NCBI RefSeq assembly: GCF_900114315.1
Contig: NZ_FOSQ01000001.1
Location: 970,202 to 1,034,201, forward strand
DNA from: Falsiroseomonas stagni DSM 19981
GTDB taxonomy: Bacteria; Pseudomonadota; Alphaproteobacteria; Acetobacterales; Acetobacteraceae
DNA length: 64,000 nucleotides
Reading direction: 5' to 3'
Of this stretch, positions 49,593 to 58,098 are shown one piece after another; within the stretch, counting starts at the first letter, position 1; each line of letters begins with the position of its first letter. Below the pieces are notes generated by a model that saw only the letters and a list, made by a program, of their open reading frames with translations, ran no database searches and had not been told where the DNA came from. A program made the position numbers and the translations under genes.

Positions 49593-50564
49593 TCAGCCCT
49601 TATTCTGCGCAGGCGTCGGCGTCGGGGCCTGCCGTGAGAGGATGAGCAGCGTATCCTCCCGCTGTTCCATGATCTCGGCCGGCGTCACCAGCTGCACGTC
49701 CCCTCCCAGCCGGAGTTCGCGCAGCGGGAAGCGGGTGGCGATGTCCGCCAGCGTGGCTTCCGGCGTGCGGCAGCGCAGCGCGTTGAATTCCATCAGCACG
49801 GTGATGTCGGGGCTGGCGTCCAGCAGCCGGGTGAGACCGCCCCAGGCCTGCTCTTCCGCCCCCTCCACGTCGATCTTGATGAAGTCCACGGGGCCGGCGA
49901 CCAGATCGTCCAGCCGCATGCCGGTCACGGCGATCTCCGCGGTGTCGCCATCATCGGGCAACACGCCACCGGCCTTCACCACACGCCCATTCTTCGGATC
50001 GGAGGCCACGAAGCGGAAGGCCAGCGCCTCGCCGCTCGTCGCGCCGACGGCGATGCGTTCGACGCGCGCCGTATGCCAGAAGCCGTTCAGGGCGAGGTTG
50101 CGTTCCGTCAACTGCGCCATGCGCGGATTGGGCTCCACCGCGACGACGCGCCCGTCCGGGCCGACGAGGTCGGCCAGGAGGACGGAGAAGTAACCAAGAT
50201 TGGCGCCGACATCGATGACGACCATGCCCGGCCTGATATGGGCCAGCATGTATTCCGTGCACCACATCTCCCAGTAGCCATCCAGCATGAGATGCGGGGC
50301 CAATGCGATATCGCGGCCATCGACGAGGAATTTGAAGCGGCCGAGGACGCGGCACAGCACCGTCCAGGGATCAACCTGCACGGCCTGGCAGCGTATCCGC
50401 GCAGCGTTCTCTAGATCCGTCCGCGTCAGCTGGCGCATCTCCGCGAGGCTCAGCAGCGAACCATTCGCCGGCGGCGGCGGGATCGTGGCGCGGGGGTCAG
50501 GGGCGGCCGCGCCGCTGTCCGAAAGGCGCGCGACAATCCCGTTCCACCAGGCCGCGAGCGCCAT
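49593..50564 (-). CDS. FkbM-family SAM-dependent methyltransferase
   Basis: A 323-residue protein. The SAM-binding motif is MVVIDVGANLGYFSVLLADLV with VAVEPNPRMAQL following, and VDFIKIDVEGAEEQAW is the FkbM signature. The N-terminal 90 residues carry a WW-rich stretch (LDGYWEMWCTEYMLAHI). FkbM enzymes methylate hydroxyls on sugars or secondary metabolites; the acceptor is unknown. The start at 50564 shares one base with the rnhA stop (TGATG), so it belongs to the ispH-thrB-rnhA transcript although its function has no clear link. Confidence 0.88.
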   Translation of the reverse strand: MALAAWWNGIVARLSDSGAAAPDPRATIPPPPANGSLLSLAEMRQLTRTDLENAARIRCQAVQVDPWTVLCRVLGRFKFLVDGRDIALAPHLMLDGYWEMWCTEYMLAHIRPGMVVIDVGANLGYFSVLLADLVGPDGRVVAVEPNPRMAQLTERNLALNGFWHTARVERIAVGATSGEALAFRFVASDPKNGRVVKAGGVLPDDGDTAEIAVTGMRLDDLVAGPVDFIKIDVEGAEEQAWGGLTRLLDASPDITVLMEFNALRCRTPEATLADIATRFPLRELRLGGDVQLVTPAEIMEQREDTLLILSRQAPTPTPAQNKG

Positions 50565-51019
50565 CACCCCGCCCCCATCCGCGCCTTCGTCGCCAGCACG
50601 TCGGCGCGTTCGTTCATCGCGTCCCCGGCATGGCCGCGGACCCATTTCCATTCCACGTCATGCGGCTTCGCCGCTTCCAGCAGACGCTGCCACAGCGGGT
50701 AGTTCGCCACCGGCTCCTTCGCCGCGTTCTTCCAGTTGTTCCTGACCCAGCCCTTGATCCAGCGTTCCATGCCGTTGCGGACATATTCGCTGTCGGTGTG
50801 CAGCACCACGCGGCAGGGGCGCTTCAGCGCCTCCAGCGCCGCGCAGGCGGCGGTCAGTTCCATGCGGTTGTTGGTGGTGGCGGGGTCGTGGCCCGTCAGC
50901 TCCTTCTCCGTCGCCCCGAATTTCAGGATCGCGGCCCAGCCGCCCGGGCCCGGATTCGGCTTGCAGCCGCCATCCGTCCAGATCTCGACCAGCGGCCGGT
51001 CGTCAGAGTCCAAGGGCAC
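50564..51019 (-). CDS. rnhA: Ribonuclease HI
   Basis: A 151-residue enzyme that cuts the RNA strand of RNA-DNA hybrids. The catalytic carboxylates are Asp16 ([15 protein letters not shown]), Glu54 (NNRMELTA), Asp76 (HTDSEYV) and Asp140 (NERADVLA), with the loop His130 ([15 protein letters not shown]). The basic handle [18 protein letters not shown] is present. It overlaps thrB by 17 nt, the conserved alphaproteobacterial order ispH-thrB-rnhA. Confidence 0.95.
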   Translation of the reverse strand: MPLDSDDRPLVEIWTDGGCKPNPGPGGWAAILKFGATEKELTGHDPATTNNRMELTAACAALEALKRPCRVVLHTDSEYVRNGMERWIKGWVRNNWKNAAKEPVANYPLWQRLLEAAKPHDVEWKWVRGHAGDAMNERADVLATKARMGAG

Positions 51020-51983
51020 CGGCGGTCTCGGCCTGGGCGAAGAAGCGCAGCTTTCGCAGGTATTCCAAGGGATCCTTCCGGGTCACCAGCGCATCCGCGG
51101 GGGTATGCGTCCAGTCATAGAGGCGGGTCAGCAGGAAGCGGATGGCGGCGCCGCGGCACAGCACGGGCAGGGCCGCGCGTTCGGCCAGCGATAGCGGGCG
51201 CACGCCCTCATACCCCGTCAGCAGGGATCGCGCCTTCGTCACGTTGAACATGCCATCGGCCTCGAAGCACCAGGCATTCAGGCAGACGGCGATGTCATAG
51301 GCCAGCAGGTCCGTGCAGGCGAAGTAGAAGTCGATCAGGCCGGAGACGCGCGGCCGCCCGGCGGCATCGTCCAGGAAGAAGACGTTGTCGGGGAAGAGGT
51401 CGGCATGGATCTGCCCGACCGGCAGGGCGCCCGCCGCCGGCCAGGCGGCCAGGATGCCGGCCAGATGGCCATCGAGTTCCGCCACCAGCCCGGGTGCGAC
51501 CTCATCGCCGCGTTCGCGGCAGCCTTCCAGCAGCGGCGCCCAGCCCTTGGGGCCCAGCGCATTGGGACGGTTGGCGGGGAAATCCCCGCTGGCATCGTGC
51601 AGCCGCGCCAGCGACTGGCCGAGGGGCGCCAGGTGGTCCGGCCGCACGCGGCGCGGCCAGACGCCTTCCAGGAAGGTGCAGATCGCCGCCGGGCGCCCGG
51701 CCAGTTCGCGCAGCGCATCGCCATCCCGCCCGCGCACCGGCACCGGGCAGGCCAGGCCGCGCGCCGCCAGATGGTCCATCAGGCCGAGGAAATAGGGCAG
51801 TTCCGTCGGATCGACGCGCTTCTCGTACAGCGTCAGCACATAGTCGCCGCGATCGGTGCGCAGCGCGTAGTTCGAATTCTCGACGCCCTCCGCGATGCCG
51901 CGGAAGGCGACCAGGCCGCCGATGTCGTAATCGCCCAGGAAGGCGCGCAGCGCCTCGTCCGAGACCTCGGTATAGACCGCCAT
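51003..51983 (-). CDS. thrB: Homoserine kinase (choline-kinase fold)
   Basis: A 326-residue ThrB of the alphaproteobacterial type. It has [29 protein letters not shown] at the ATP site, [12 protein letters not shown], the catalytic [11 protein letters not shown] and the metal segment [24 protein letters not shown]. It phosphorylates L-homoserine in threonine synthesis. Nine bp after the ispH stop. Confidence 0.93.
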   Translation of the reverse strand: MAVYTEVSDEALRAFLGDYDIGGLVAFRGIAEGVENSNYALRTDRGDYVLTLYEKRVDPTELPYFLGLMDHLAARGLACPVPVRGRDGDALRELAGRPAAICTFLEGVWPRRVRPDHLAPLGQSLARLHDASGDFPANRPNALGPKGWAPLLEGCRERGDEVAPGLVAELDGHLAGILAAWPAAGALPVGQIHADLFPDNVFFLDDAAGRPRVSGLIDFYFACTDLLAYDIAVCLNAWCFEADGMFNVTKARSLLTGYEGVRPLSLAERAALPVLCRGAAIRFLLTRLYDWTHTPADALVTRKDPLEYLRKLRFFAQAETAGALGL

Positions 51984-51992
51984 GGATCAGGG

Positions 51993-52955
51993 CTATTCCG
52001 CGGCCAGCCCGGCGGGCAGGCGGAAGACCACCTTCTCCTCCGCCACCACCACTTCCTCCACCACCAGGGTGAAGCGGGTGGCGAGCTTGGCCAGCACCTC
52101 CTCCACCAGCACTTCCGGCGCGCTGGCGCCGGCGGTCAGGCCGATGGTGGTGCAGCCATCGGCGATGGCGGGATCGAGTGCCGCGCCGCGCTGCACGAGG
52201 ACGGAGCGCGCCGCGCCGGCGCGCTTCGCCACTTCCGCCAGGCGGACGGAATTGCTGCTGTTGGGGGCGCCGACCACGATCACCAGCTCCGCCCCCTTCG
52301 CCGCGATCGCCTTCACGGCGGCCTGGCGATTGGTGGTGGCGTAGCAGATGTCCTCCTTCGCCGGGCCCGCGATCTCCGGGAATCGGCGCTGGAGGATGGC
52401 GACGATGCCGGCGGTGTCGTCGACCGAGAGGGTGGTCTGGGTGGTATAGGCCAGCGGGATGCCGGAGGGCGGCTCCACCGTCTCGGCATGGGCGGCATCC
52501 TCCACCAGCGTCACGGCGCCGGGGGGAAGCTGGCCCATGGTGCCGATCACCTCCGGATGGCCGGCATGGCCGATCAGCAGGATGTGGCGGCCGCGGGCGA
52601 AATGGCGCTCGGCCTCCCGGTGCACCTTGCTCACCAGCGGGCAGGTGGCGTCGAGGGCGAAGAGGTTGCGCTTCGCCGCCGCCTCCGGCACCGCCTTCGG
52701 CACGCCATGGGCGGAGAAGACGACGGGGCGGCCGTCATCGGGGATCTCGTCCAGTTCCTCGACGAAGACGGCGCCCTGGCGTTCGAGGCTTTCGACCACG
52801 AAGCGGTTGTGCACGATCTCATGCCGGACATAGACGGGCGCGCCGTGGCGGCGCAGCGCCTCCTCCACGATCTTGATCGCGCGGTCCACGCCGGCGCAGA
52901 ATCCGCGCGGGCCTGCCAGCAACACGTTCAGCCGGGGCTTCGTCTCATCGGGCAT
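51993..52955 (-). CDS. ispH: 4-hydroxy-3-methylbut-2-enyl diphosphate reductase
   Basis: A 320-residue iron-sulfur enzyme, the last step of the MEP pathway giving IPP and DMAPP. The three cluster cysteines are in [15 protein letters not shown] (Cys20), [14 protein letters not shown] and [14 protein letters not shown], with the substrate motifs [18 protein letters not shown] and [11 protein letters not shown]. The ATG at 52955 yields the usual N-terminus; the longer frame up to 53321 crosses the divergent promoter region. First gene of the ispH-thrB-rnhA-fkbM transcript. Confidence 0.95.
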   Translation of the reverse strand: MPDETKPRLNVLLAGPRGFCAGVDRAIKIVEEALRRHGAPVYVRHEIVHNRFVVESLERQGAVFVEELDEIPDDGRPVVFSAHGVPKAVPEAAAKRNLFALDATCPLVSKVHREAERHFARGRHILLIGHAGHPEVIGTMGQLPPGAVTLVEDAAHAETVEPPSGIPLAYTTQTTLSVDDTAGIVAILQRRFPEIAGPAKEDICYATTNRQAAVKAIAAKGAELVIVVGAPNSSNSVRLAEVAKRAGAARSVLVQRGAALDPAIADGCTTIGLTAGASAPEVLVEEVLAKLATRFTLVVEEVVVAEEKVVFRLPAGLAAE

Positions 52956-53118
52956 CGGGGCTTCGGCGGCTCGGCTTCTGGTGGTTGGGCGGGGATCGGC
53001 GCAGGGGGATGATCGGTCGGGGATAGTCGGGCGGCGCCCGCGATGCGATAGACGCAGCGGGTGGCGCGGCGCCACCTTACCGGCCGCGGTCACGGGTTCA
53101 AAGGGGGAGTGCTCCGGC
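52956..53118. promoter_or_regulatory. Divergent region ispH / lipoprotein
   Basis: A 163-bp gap between divergent genes. AAGGGGGAG at the right edge is the ribosome site of the lipoprotein gene. No confident promoter box was found. Confidence 0.3.
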
Positions 53119-53697
53119 ATGGCGCATCCAGGCTTCCGGTCCGTTGTGGCCAAGGGTGTGGCGGTGTTGGCGCTGCCGGCGATGCTGGCGGCCTGCGGCG
53201 GCAGCGAATCGACCAGCAACGTGCTGACCGCCGGGCAGGCACCCTGCCCGCGCATCACCATCCTGGCCGATGGCGCGGACCTGACCCAGTATGTCGCCGG
53301 CGCGCCGCGCGACCTGACCACGATGGTGCTGGATGCGCGGATCGCGGGCTTCGACGCGGTCTGCGACTACGCGTCGCGGGACCGGCGGGCACTGGATGTG
53401 CGCGTGACGCCGCGCTTCCAGGTCGAACGCGGCCCGGCCGCGCGGGGCGGCAGCCTCGACATGCCGTGGTTCATCGCGGTGTCGGATGCCGGTGACACGG
53501 ATGTGATCGAGCGCCAGGCCTTCACGGCGCGGGCGACGCTCGCCTCCAACCAGACCCGCGTGAACAGCACGGGCCAGGCGGCGCGGCTGCGCCTGCCGAT
53601 CGGCGAGGGCGTGTCCGCCGGCAACTACCTGGTGCGGATCAGCTTCCAGCTCACGCCGGACCAGCTGGCGCAGAACCGCAGCCGCGGCCCGCGCTGA
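53119..53697 (+). CDS. Hypothetical lipoprotein
   Basis: A 192-residue exported protein with lipobox AMLAAC (Cys26) after a short signal. GGGGGAG lies 10 bp before the ATG. The mature part has two Cys (APCPRITIL and AVCDYAS) and reads like an alphaproteobacterial outer-membrane-anchored protein ([49 protein letters not shown]), of unknown role. The TGA stop at 53695 is the first triplet of copy 2 of the 104-bp repeat. Confidence 0.82.
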   Translation: MAHPGFRSVVAKGVAVLALPAMLAACGGSESTSNVLTAGQAPCPRITILADGADLTQYVAGAPRDLTTMVLDARIAGFDAVCDYASRDRRALDVRVTPRFQVERGPAARGGSLDMPWFIAVSDAGDTDVIERQAFTARATLASNQTRVNSTGQAARLRLPIGEGVSAGNYLVRISFQLTPDQLAQNRSRGPR

Positions 53698-53798
53698 GAG
53701 CTTGTGAATTAATGCCCGAAAGCGCCGGAATCCGAGGAAAAAGCCCAATGATTTCAACGGGCATTAATGCTCAAGCTCGATTCTTTCACAGGCTCTGA
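53695..53798. repeat. 104-bp inverted-repeat element, copy 2
   Basis: Same as copy 1 at 10607-10710 with one base difference (C for A at the ...AAAAAG-CCC position). It also starts with the stop codon of a plus-strand gene and lies before the end of a convergent minus-strand gene. Terminal inverted repeats are TGAGAGCTTGTGAA / TCAGAGCCTGTGAA. Confidence 0.9.
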
Positions 53799-53827
53799 GC
53801 GCGGGGCCGCGGCCCAGGGGCCGTTCT

Positions 53828-54436
53828 TCAGCCCTCCCGCTGCTTCCGCGCGGCCAGCGCCGCCGGGCGGCTGACGCAGGCATCGAGCCACGCCTTGGCC
53901 TTCGGGAAGGGGCCGAAATCGAAGCCGTTGGACCAGGCGCCATAGAGCACGGCGGCCAGGTTGCAGTCGGCGATGGTGTAGTTCGCCCCCAGCAGCCAGG
54001 GGCCGGTCTTCGCCAGGTGGCCTTCCAGCACCGCGAGTCGCGCCGCGACTCCCTCCGCCCCCGCCTTCGCCACCGCCGGATCGCGCTGGTCGGCCGGCTT
54101 CAGGTAGGTGTTGTAGGCCCACATCCCGGCCGAGGGCTCGACCTCCGTCGCCGCCCAGAAGGTCCATTGCAGGACGCGGGAGGCATCGTCGCCCGCGGGC
54201 ATCAGCGGCGCGCCGGCCTTGGCGGCGATGTGCAGGTTGATCGCCAGGCTTTCGAACAGCACCAGGTCGCCATCGGTCATCGCCGGGATCTTGCCGTTCG
54301 GATTGACGGCCGAGATGGCGTCCTTCAGGCCCGGGCCGAAGCCGACGGGGATGACTTCGTAGGGCAGGCCCGCTTCCTCGGCCGCCCAGATGCAGCGGAA
54401 GGCCCGGCTGCGCGCGATTCCATGGATCTTCAGCAT
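53828..54436 (-). CDS. Glutathione S-transferase family protein
   Basis: A 202-residue cytosolic GST. The N-terminal thioredoxin-like domain reads MLKIHGIARSRAFRCIWAAE, then NPNGKIPAMTDGDLVLFESLAINLHIA (cis-Pro and Glu-Ser glutathione site); the helical C-terminal domain contains GPWLLGANYTIADCNLAAVLYG (N-capping box). The ATG at 54436 has AAAGGA upstream. The open frame runs on to 55177 through a broken cupin gene, which is a chance read-through. Confidence 0.9.
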   Translation of the reverse strand: MLKIHGIARSRAFRCIWAAEEAGLPYEVIPVGFGPGLKDAISAVNPNGKIPAMTDGDLVLFESLAINLHIAAKAGAPLMPAGDDASRVLQWTFWAATEVEPSAGMWAYNTYLKPADQRDPAVAKAGAEGVAARLAVLEGHLAKTGPWLLGANYTIADCNLAAVLYGAWSNGFDFGPFPKAKAWLDACVSRPAALAARKQREG

Positions 54437-54507
54437 GGTCGTATCCTTTACCCCGTGGGTTGGGGAAAGGTTTGCTCCGCTTCGCGGCTGGCGACAACCG
54501 GGGCCGG

Positions 54508-55177
54508 CTATTCCTCGCCGGGGGCCTCCTCGGGCCCGCGCCGCTTCAGGCCGGGATAGGGCGTGCCGTCGCGGTGCGTGTACATCGCGGGCTGCCCATG
54601 CGCGGGCGACAGCATGTCGATGTCCGGATAGACGGCGCCATCGCCCTCGATCCGCGTGCCGATCTCCAGCACCAGCACATCCCGGTCCGTATGGTTGCGG
54701 AGGTGGTGGCCATCGGGGTCGCCGGCCTTTACAGGCTGCGGAAAAACGGGACGGGTCGGCTGGACGGCGCCTTTCCGCGCAGGATTCGTCTGCCGCTTGC
54801 CACGATGCAACCACATCGTATCTGCGCGTCATCCTTTCCTGCACGAAAATTCGCTCGCCCATCCTCAGCCGCCCGTCCTTCCGCAGCCTGTTAAAGCCCG
54901 CGGCCTCCCCGGCCTTCAGCACCTCCTCCCCCGCATCGGTCACCAGCGTGACATCACCGGCCAGGACGAAGACGAATTCATCGGAGAGGGTCTGCCAGTG
55001 GCGCTGGCTGGACCAGGCGCCGGGAGGAAGGCGGAGCAGGTTGACGCCGAACTGCGTCAGCCCCGCCGCATCCCCCAGCTTCGTGCGCGCCCGGGCGAGG
55101 CAGGGGGTGTGGAAGGGCGGCGGGTAGAAGGTGCCCACCACCGGGGCAAGGGTGGCGGGGTCGATTCGCCTGGCCAT
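54508..55177 (-). pseudogene. Cupin-domain protein disrupted by a 161-bp element
   Basis: The N-terminal part (54892-55177) begins MARRIDPATLAPVVGTFYPP and contains the cupin core QRHWQTLSDEFVFVLAGDVTLVT up to KAGEAAGF; the C-terminal part (54508-54730) continues in another frame as KAGDPDGHHLRNHTDRDVLVLEIGTRIEGD...GLKRRGPEEAP. Between them lies a 161-bp inverted-repeat element, and the frames differ, so an intact protein cannot be made. Before insertion it would have been a single-domain cupin of roughly 165-170 residues with unknown substrate. Confidence 0.85.
54731..54891. mobile_element. 161-bp MITE-like insertion with 13-bp terminal inverted repeats
   Basis: Perfect ends ACAGGCTGCGGAA / TTCCGCAGCCTGT, extended inward by imperfect pairing (GGGACGGGTCGGCTG against GGACGGGCGGCTG). 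It splits the cupin gene exactly between GEAAGF and the following KAGDPDGHH. No transposase is encoded. The flanks are T/A-rich (CCTTT | TAAAG), and the target duplication is too short to fix with certainty. Confidence 0.8.
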
Positions 55178-55233
55178 GCCGTCGTCTCCTCCTGCGTCAG
55201 GGAGGCATCACAGCATGGCCAGGCGCTGTCGCG

Positions 55234-55707
55234 TCAGTGGTGGTGATGGCCGCCCGCCGCCGGGCCGCGGGCGCCGGCGGATTCGACGGCGAGTTCCACC
55301 TGCACCTCGCCCGCCCGTTCGAAGACGAGCGTCACGGGGATGCGTTCGCCCTGCCGCAGCGGCGCGGTCAGGCCGATCAGCATCAGGTGGAAGCCGCCCG
55401 GCCGCAGCTGCACCTCGCCCCGCGCCGGGACCTCGATGGCGGGCACGGGGCGCATGCGCATCACGCCATTGTCGTGGATGTGGGTGTGCAGCTCCACCGT
55501 GCGGGCGATGGCGGCGCGGGCCGACACCAGGCGATCCGGCGCCGCGCCGGCATTGCGCAGCGTCATGAAGCCCGCCCCCGTGCCACCCTGGCCCGCGGCG
55601 CGGGTCCAGGGGGCGTTGACGGTGACGCCGGGCTGCTGCGCCGCGGCGACGGCGGGGACGATCAGCATCGCCGCGGCGATCGCGCCGCGGCGGGTCAGGA
55701 TGGTCAT
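55234..55707 (-). CDS. Copper chaperone PCu(A)C
   Basis: A 157-residue periplasmic protein with signal peptide (MTILTRRGAIAAAMLIVPAVAAAQ). The copper motif is seen as ELHTHIHDNGVMRMRPV followed, about 22 residues later, by GGFHLMLIGL, that is H-M...H-x-M. It carries Cu(I) for assembly of the CuA centre of cytochrome oxidase or other copper proteins. It ends in AGGHHHH, an additional metal-binding tail. Ten bp after a small Cys protein gene and part of a copper cluster with YcnI and DUF2946. Confidence 0.93.
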   Translation of the reverse strand: MTILTRRGAIAAAMLIVPAVAAAQQPGVTVNAPWTRAAGQGGTGAGFMTLRNAGAAPDRLVSARAAIARTVELHTHIHDNGVMRMRPVPAIEVPARGEVQLRPGGFHLMLIGLTAPLRQGERIPVTLVFERAGEVQVELAVESAGARGPAAGGHHHH

Positions 55708-55717
55708 GGCGTTCCCC

Positions 55718-56065
55718 TCAGCCCAGCAGGTCGAGCGTGAGGCTCTGCACGCCGGCCCGCCCCTCGATGCGCCCCGCGAGGCGCGCGAGGTTGGCGGCGA
55801 TCCGGGCGCCCGCGACGGGGTCGCCGGTGGTGCAGGTGGAATTGGCGATGGTCAGCGCGCGCTGCATCGCCATCCGCTCCTCCGGCGTCGCGTGTTCCAT
55901 CGCGGCGGCGAGCGCCTGGCGGGCGGGTTCCAGCGCCCCGTCGCAGACGGCGGTCAGGTGGGCTTCCATCGCCTCCGCATCGCAGGCGGAGGCGGGGCGG
56001 GGGGCGAGGCTGGCGGCCCCCGCGGCGAGGGCGGCGAGCGGCAGCAGCCGGCGGGTCTGGTCCAT
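55718..56065 (-). CDS. Small exported protein of the copper cluster
   Basis: A 115-residue protein beginning MDQTRRLLPLAALAAGAASL, an exported signal. The mature part is helical with three cysteines (SACDAEA, AVCDGAL, STCTTGD). The family is not recognised. It lies between the YcnI-like gene (14 bp upstream) and PCuAC (10 bp downstream) on the same strand, suggesting a joint role in periplasmic metal handling. The frame is open up to 56188 but the ATG at 56065 begins the signal peptide. Confidence 0.72.
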   Translation of the reverse strand: MDQTRRLLPLAALAAGAASLAPRPASACDAEAMEAHLTAVCDGALEPARQALAAAMEHATPEERMAMQRALTIANSTCTTGDPVAGARIAANLARLAGRIEGRAGVQSLTLDLLG

Positions 56066-56079
56066 GGTCCGAAGCCCCT

Positions 56080-56595
56080 TCAGTTGCGCGGCGCCAGGCG
56101 CACGGCCGGCGCGGGCATGCGGTAATCGGTCACGCGGCGGCCTGCCTCCGGGATCTCCACCCAGGCGGCCTGCTTCCCATCCGGGCAATCCTGCACGACG
56201 GGGATGTAGAGCAGTTCGCCGGGGCGGTCGGGAAGGCGCATCCGCACGATGAACTCATCGTAATGGGCGTCGTCGAGGCTGCCACCCTCCCAGATGACCT
56301 CCGCGACCGGGGGCGCGGCGCCGTGGCCAGCCGCCGCGGGGGCGGTGGCGCGGGGCACGGTGCGCAGCGTCCAGCCGGCCTTGGGCATGGGCCGGGCTTC
56401 CGTCACGCCTTCCGGCAGGCGGACGGTGAGGCGGATGGTGGGCGCGCCTTCGCAGCCATGCGGCACGCGGAAGACGCCGCGATAGGTGGAATTGGGCGGG
56501 GCCTGCTGGACCTCCAGCGTGACATGGGCCTCCGCGGCCAGCGGCAGGCAGGCGAGCAGGCCGAGCGTCGCGGCCTTGATGATGGAACGGGACAT
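56080..56595 (-). CDS. YcnI/DUF1775 periplasmic copper protein
   Basis: A 171-residue exported protein, signal MSRSIIKAATLGLLACLPLAAEA; the mature N-terminus begins with His (HVTLEVQQAPPNSTYRGVFRV), as needed for the mononuclear copper site described for YcnI. The conserved GCEGAPTIRLTVRLPEGV and AGWTLRT segments follow, with WEGGSLDDAHYDEFIVRMRLP. The frame extends to 57054, but the start at 56595 yields the signal. Probably co-transcribed with the small Cys protein and PCuAC. Confidence 0.92.
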   Translation of the reverse strand: MSRSIIKAATLGLLACLPLAAEAHVTLEVQQAPPNSTYRGVFRVPHGCEGAPTIRLTVRLPEGVTEARPMPKAGWTLRTVPRATAPAAAGHGAAPPVAEVIWEGGSLDDAHYDEFIVRMRLPDRPGELLYIPVVQDCPDGKQAAWVEIPEAGRRVTDYRMPAPAVRLAPRN

Positions 56596-56654
56596 GATGC
56601 GTTTCCTGGAACCGTTGGGGCATGCCGGCGCGGGGCCGGCGGGCATGGACGGGT

Positions 56655-57038
56655 TCAGGAGGTCGGTGGTGCCCGGGGCGGGGGCTGGCAGCGGGGCGGG
56701 GGCGCCGGGCTGGGGGTGGAAGGCGGCGGCGGCTGCGGCGCCTGCACCAGCAGCAGCGGCGCCACCAGGGTGACCGCCGGCGGCGGCAGGGCCACCGCGG
56801 CGGGGCCGGCGCAGGCAGGGCAGATGAAGGCGGGCGGATGGGCGGGGCTCGGCGCCACCGGGTCCGTCCCGTCCTGGTCGATCGGCATCGCCAAGCGCTG
56901 GATGCCGTCTGGCGTGCAGATCTCCAGGTGGAGCAGCGCTTCCGGGGAGGCCATGCGCAGGCAATGGCCGAACGCCGTGCCCCACTGCAGCAGCAGCAGG
57001 ACGGTCAGCAGGCGGATCAGGGCGGGGCGCAGGCGCAC
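56655..57038 (-). CDS. DUF2946 family exported protein
   Basis: A 127-residue protein with N-terminal hydrophobic helix (ALIRLLTVLLLLQWGTAFGH), then LHLEICTPDGIQRLAMP and a CPAC motif in PPAFICPACAG, which is the DUF2946 pattern; the C-terminal 35 residues are Pro-rich (QAPQPPPPSTPSPAPPPR). The start is GTG at 57038, since the nearby ATG is out of frame. DUF2946 genes often go with copper genes, as here. Confidence 0.8.
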   Translation of the reverse strand: MRLRPALIRLLTVLLLLQWGTAFGHCLRMASPEALLHLEICTPDGIQRLAMPIDQDGTDPVAPSPAHPPAFICPACAGPAAVALPPPAVTLVAPLLLVQAPQPPPPSTPSPAPPPRCQPPPRAPPTS

Positions 57039-57074
57039 GGCGGTGCCATAGCATTGAGCGGCCCCAAAACGGAA

Positions 57075-57104
57075 GCGGCGCGCACCCCGGGGGATGCGCG
57101 CCGC
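57075..57104 (-). terminator. Hairpin after the Bax-inhibitor-1 gene
   Basis: A 10-bp stem GCGGCGCGCA / TGCGCGCCGC with an inner CCCC-GGGG pairing, located about 30 bp after the stop codon on the minus strand, followed downstream by TTCCGTTTTGG. A moderate intrinsic terminator, separating this gene from the copper cluster. Confidence 0.55.
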
Positions 57105-57133
57105 CTTGTTCAGCCCCTTCCGGGTGCTGGCTG

Positions 57134-57931
57134 CTATTCGCGGCGGACGCCGACGAACTGCAGCAGCAGCTGGAAGATGTTGACGAAGTTCAGGTAGAGG
57201 CCGAGCGCGTCGAAGACGCTGCGCTTGCCGGCTTCATCCGTGCCTTCGGCATAGGCGTATTCCAGATAGTCCGCCTTGATCCGCTGCGTGTCGTAGGCGG
57301 TGAGGCCGACGAAGACCACCACGCCGATCACGCTGATCGCGAAGTGCAGGGCGGAGGACTGGAGGAACATGTTCACCAGGCCCGCGATGATGATGCCGAT
57401 GAGGCCCATCATCATGAAGCTGCCCATCCGGGTCAGGTCCGCCTTGGTCGTGTAGCCGTAGAGGCTGACCGCGCCGAACATCGCCGCCGTGATGAAGAAG
57501 GTGGAGGCGATGGAGGCGCCCGTGTAGATCGCGAAGATGTTGGACATCGACGCGCCCATCACGGCGCAGAAGACCCAGAACAGCGCCTGCGCCGTCGTCT
57601 TGCTCATCCGGTTGATGCCGAAGCTCAGCACCAGGATGAAGGCAAGCGGTGCGAACATCGCGATCCAGCCGAGGATGGTCGGCACGGTGCTGATGCCGCG
57701 CGGGCCGCGGACCACCTGGTAGAACAGCGCGGCCACGTCGGGGTTCGACGAGATCAGGTAGGCCACGATGCCGGTCATCAGGAGGCCGGAGGCCATCCAG
57801 TTGTAGACGCGCAGCATGTAGCTCCGCAGCCCTTCGTCGAGCTGCGCCTGATCAACGGCCGCGGACCGCCCGAAGGGCTGGGTCCAGGCCGACGCGCCCG
57901 TCTGAAAGCGGTTGTCGGGACCGAAAGCCAT
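57134..57931 (-). CDS. Bax inhibitor-1/YccA family membrane protein
   Basis: A 265-residue protein with seven hydrophobic helices, from MASGLLMTGIVAYLIS to LGLYLNFVNIFQLLLQFVG. The TMBIM core AYDTQRIKADYLEY (Asp pair region) and GWIAMFAPLAFILVLSFGINRMS are typical. Members leak calcium or protons across the inner membrane or interact with FtsH; the true role is not set. The start at 57931 is the first ATG with a typical N-terminus (MAFGPDNRFQTG). Confidence 0.93.
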   Translation of the reverse strand: MAFGPDNRFQTGASAWTQPFGRSAAVDQAQLDEGLRSYMLRVYNWMASGLLMTGIVAYLISSNPDVAALFYQVVRGPRGISTVPTILGWIAMFAPLAFILVLSFGINRMSKTTAQALFWVFCAVMGASMSNIFAIYTGASIASTFFITAAMFGAVSLYGYTTKADLTRMGSFMMMGLIGIIIAGLVNMFLQSSALHFAISVIGVVVFVGLTAYDTQRIKADYLEYAYAEGTDEAGKRSVFDALGLYLNFVNIFQLLLQFVGVRRE

Positions 57932-58098
57932 GGTTTGAAGACCTCCTGCGGGGCGAGGGTTAGAGCCGCCCCGGCATGCGCCATCATATGGAGTTTTCGT
58001 AATCCAGATCAACCCGGGAGGCGCGGCCATCTGCGGCCCCGGTCCGGGTGCTGAAAGATCCTGTAACGCGGATGGCTTACGGGCGCCTTACACGGCGC

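Noticed and set aside
53828-55177. A possible cupin-GST fusion protein of 449 residues
   Set aside because: The frame joins the two only by running through the 161-bp insert and a frameshifted cupin C-terminus. GST has its own ATG and ribosome site at 54436.
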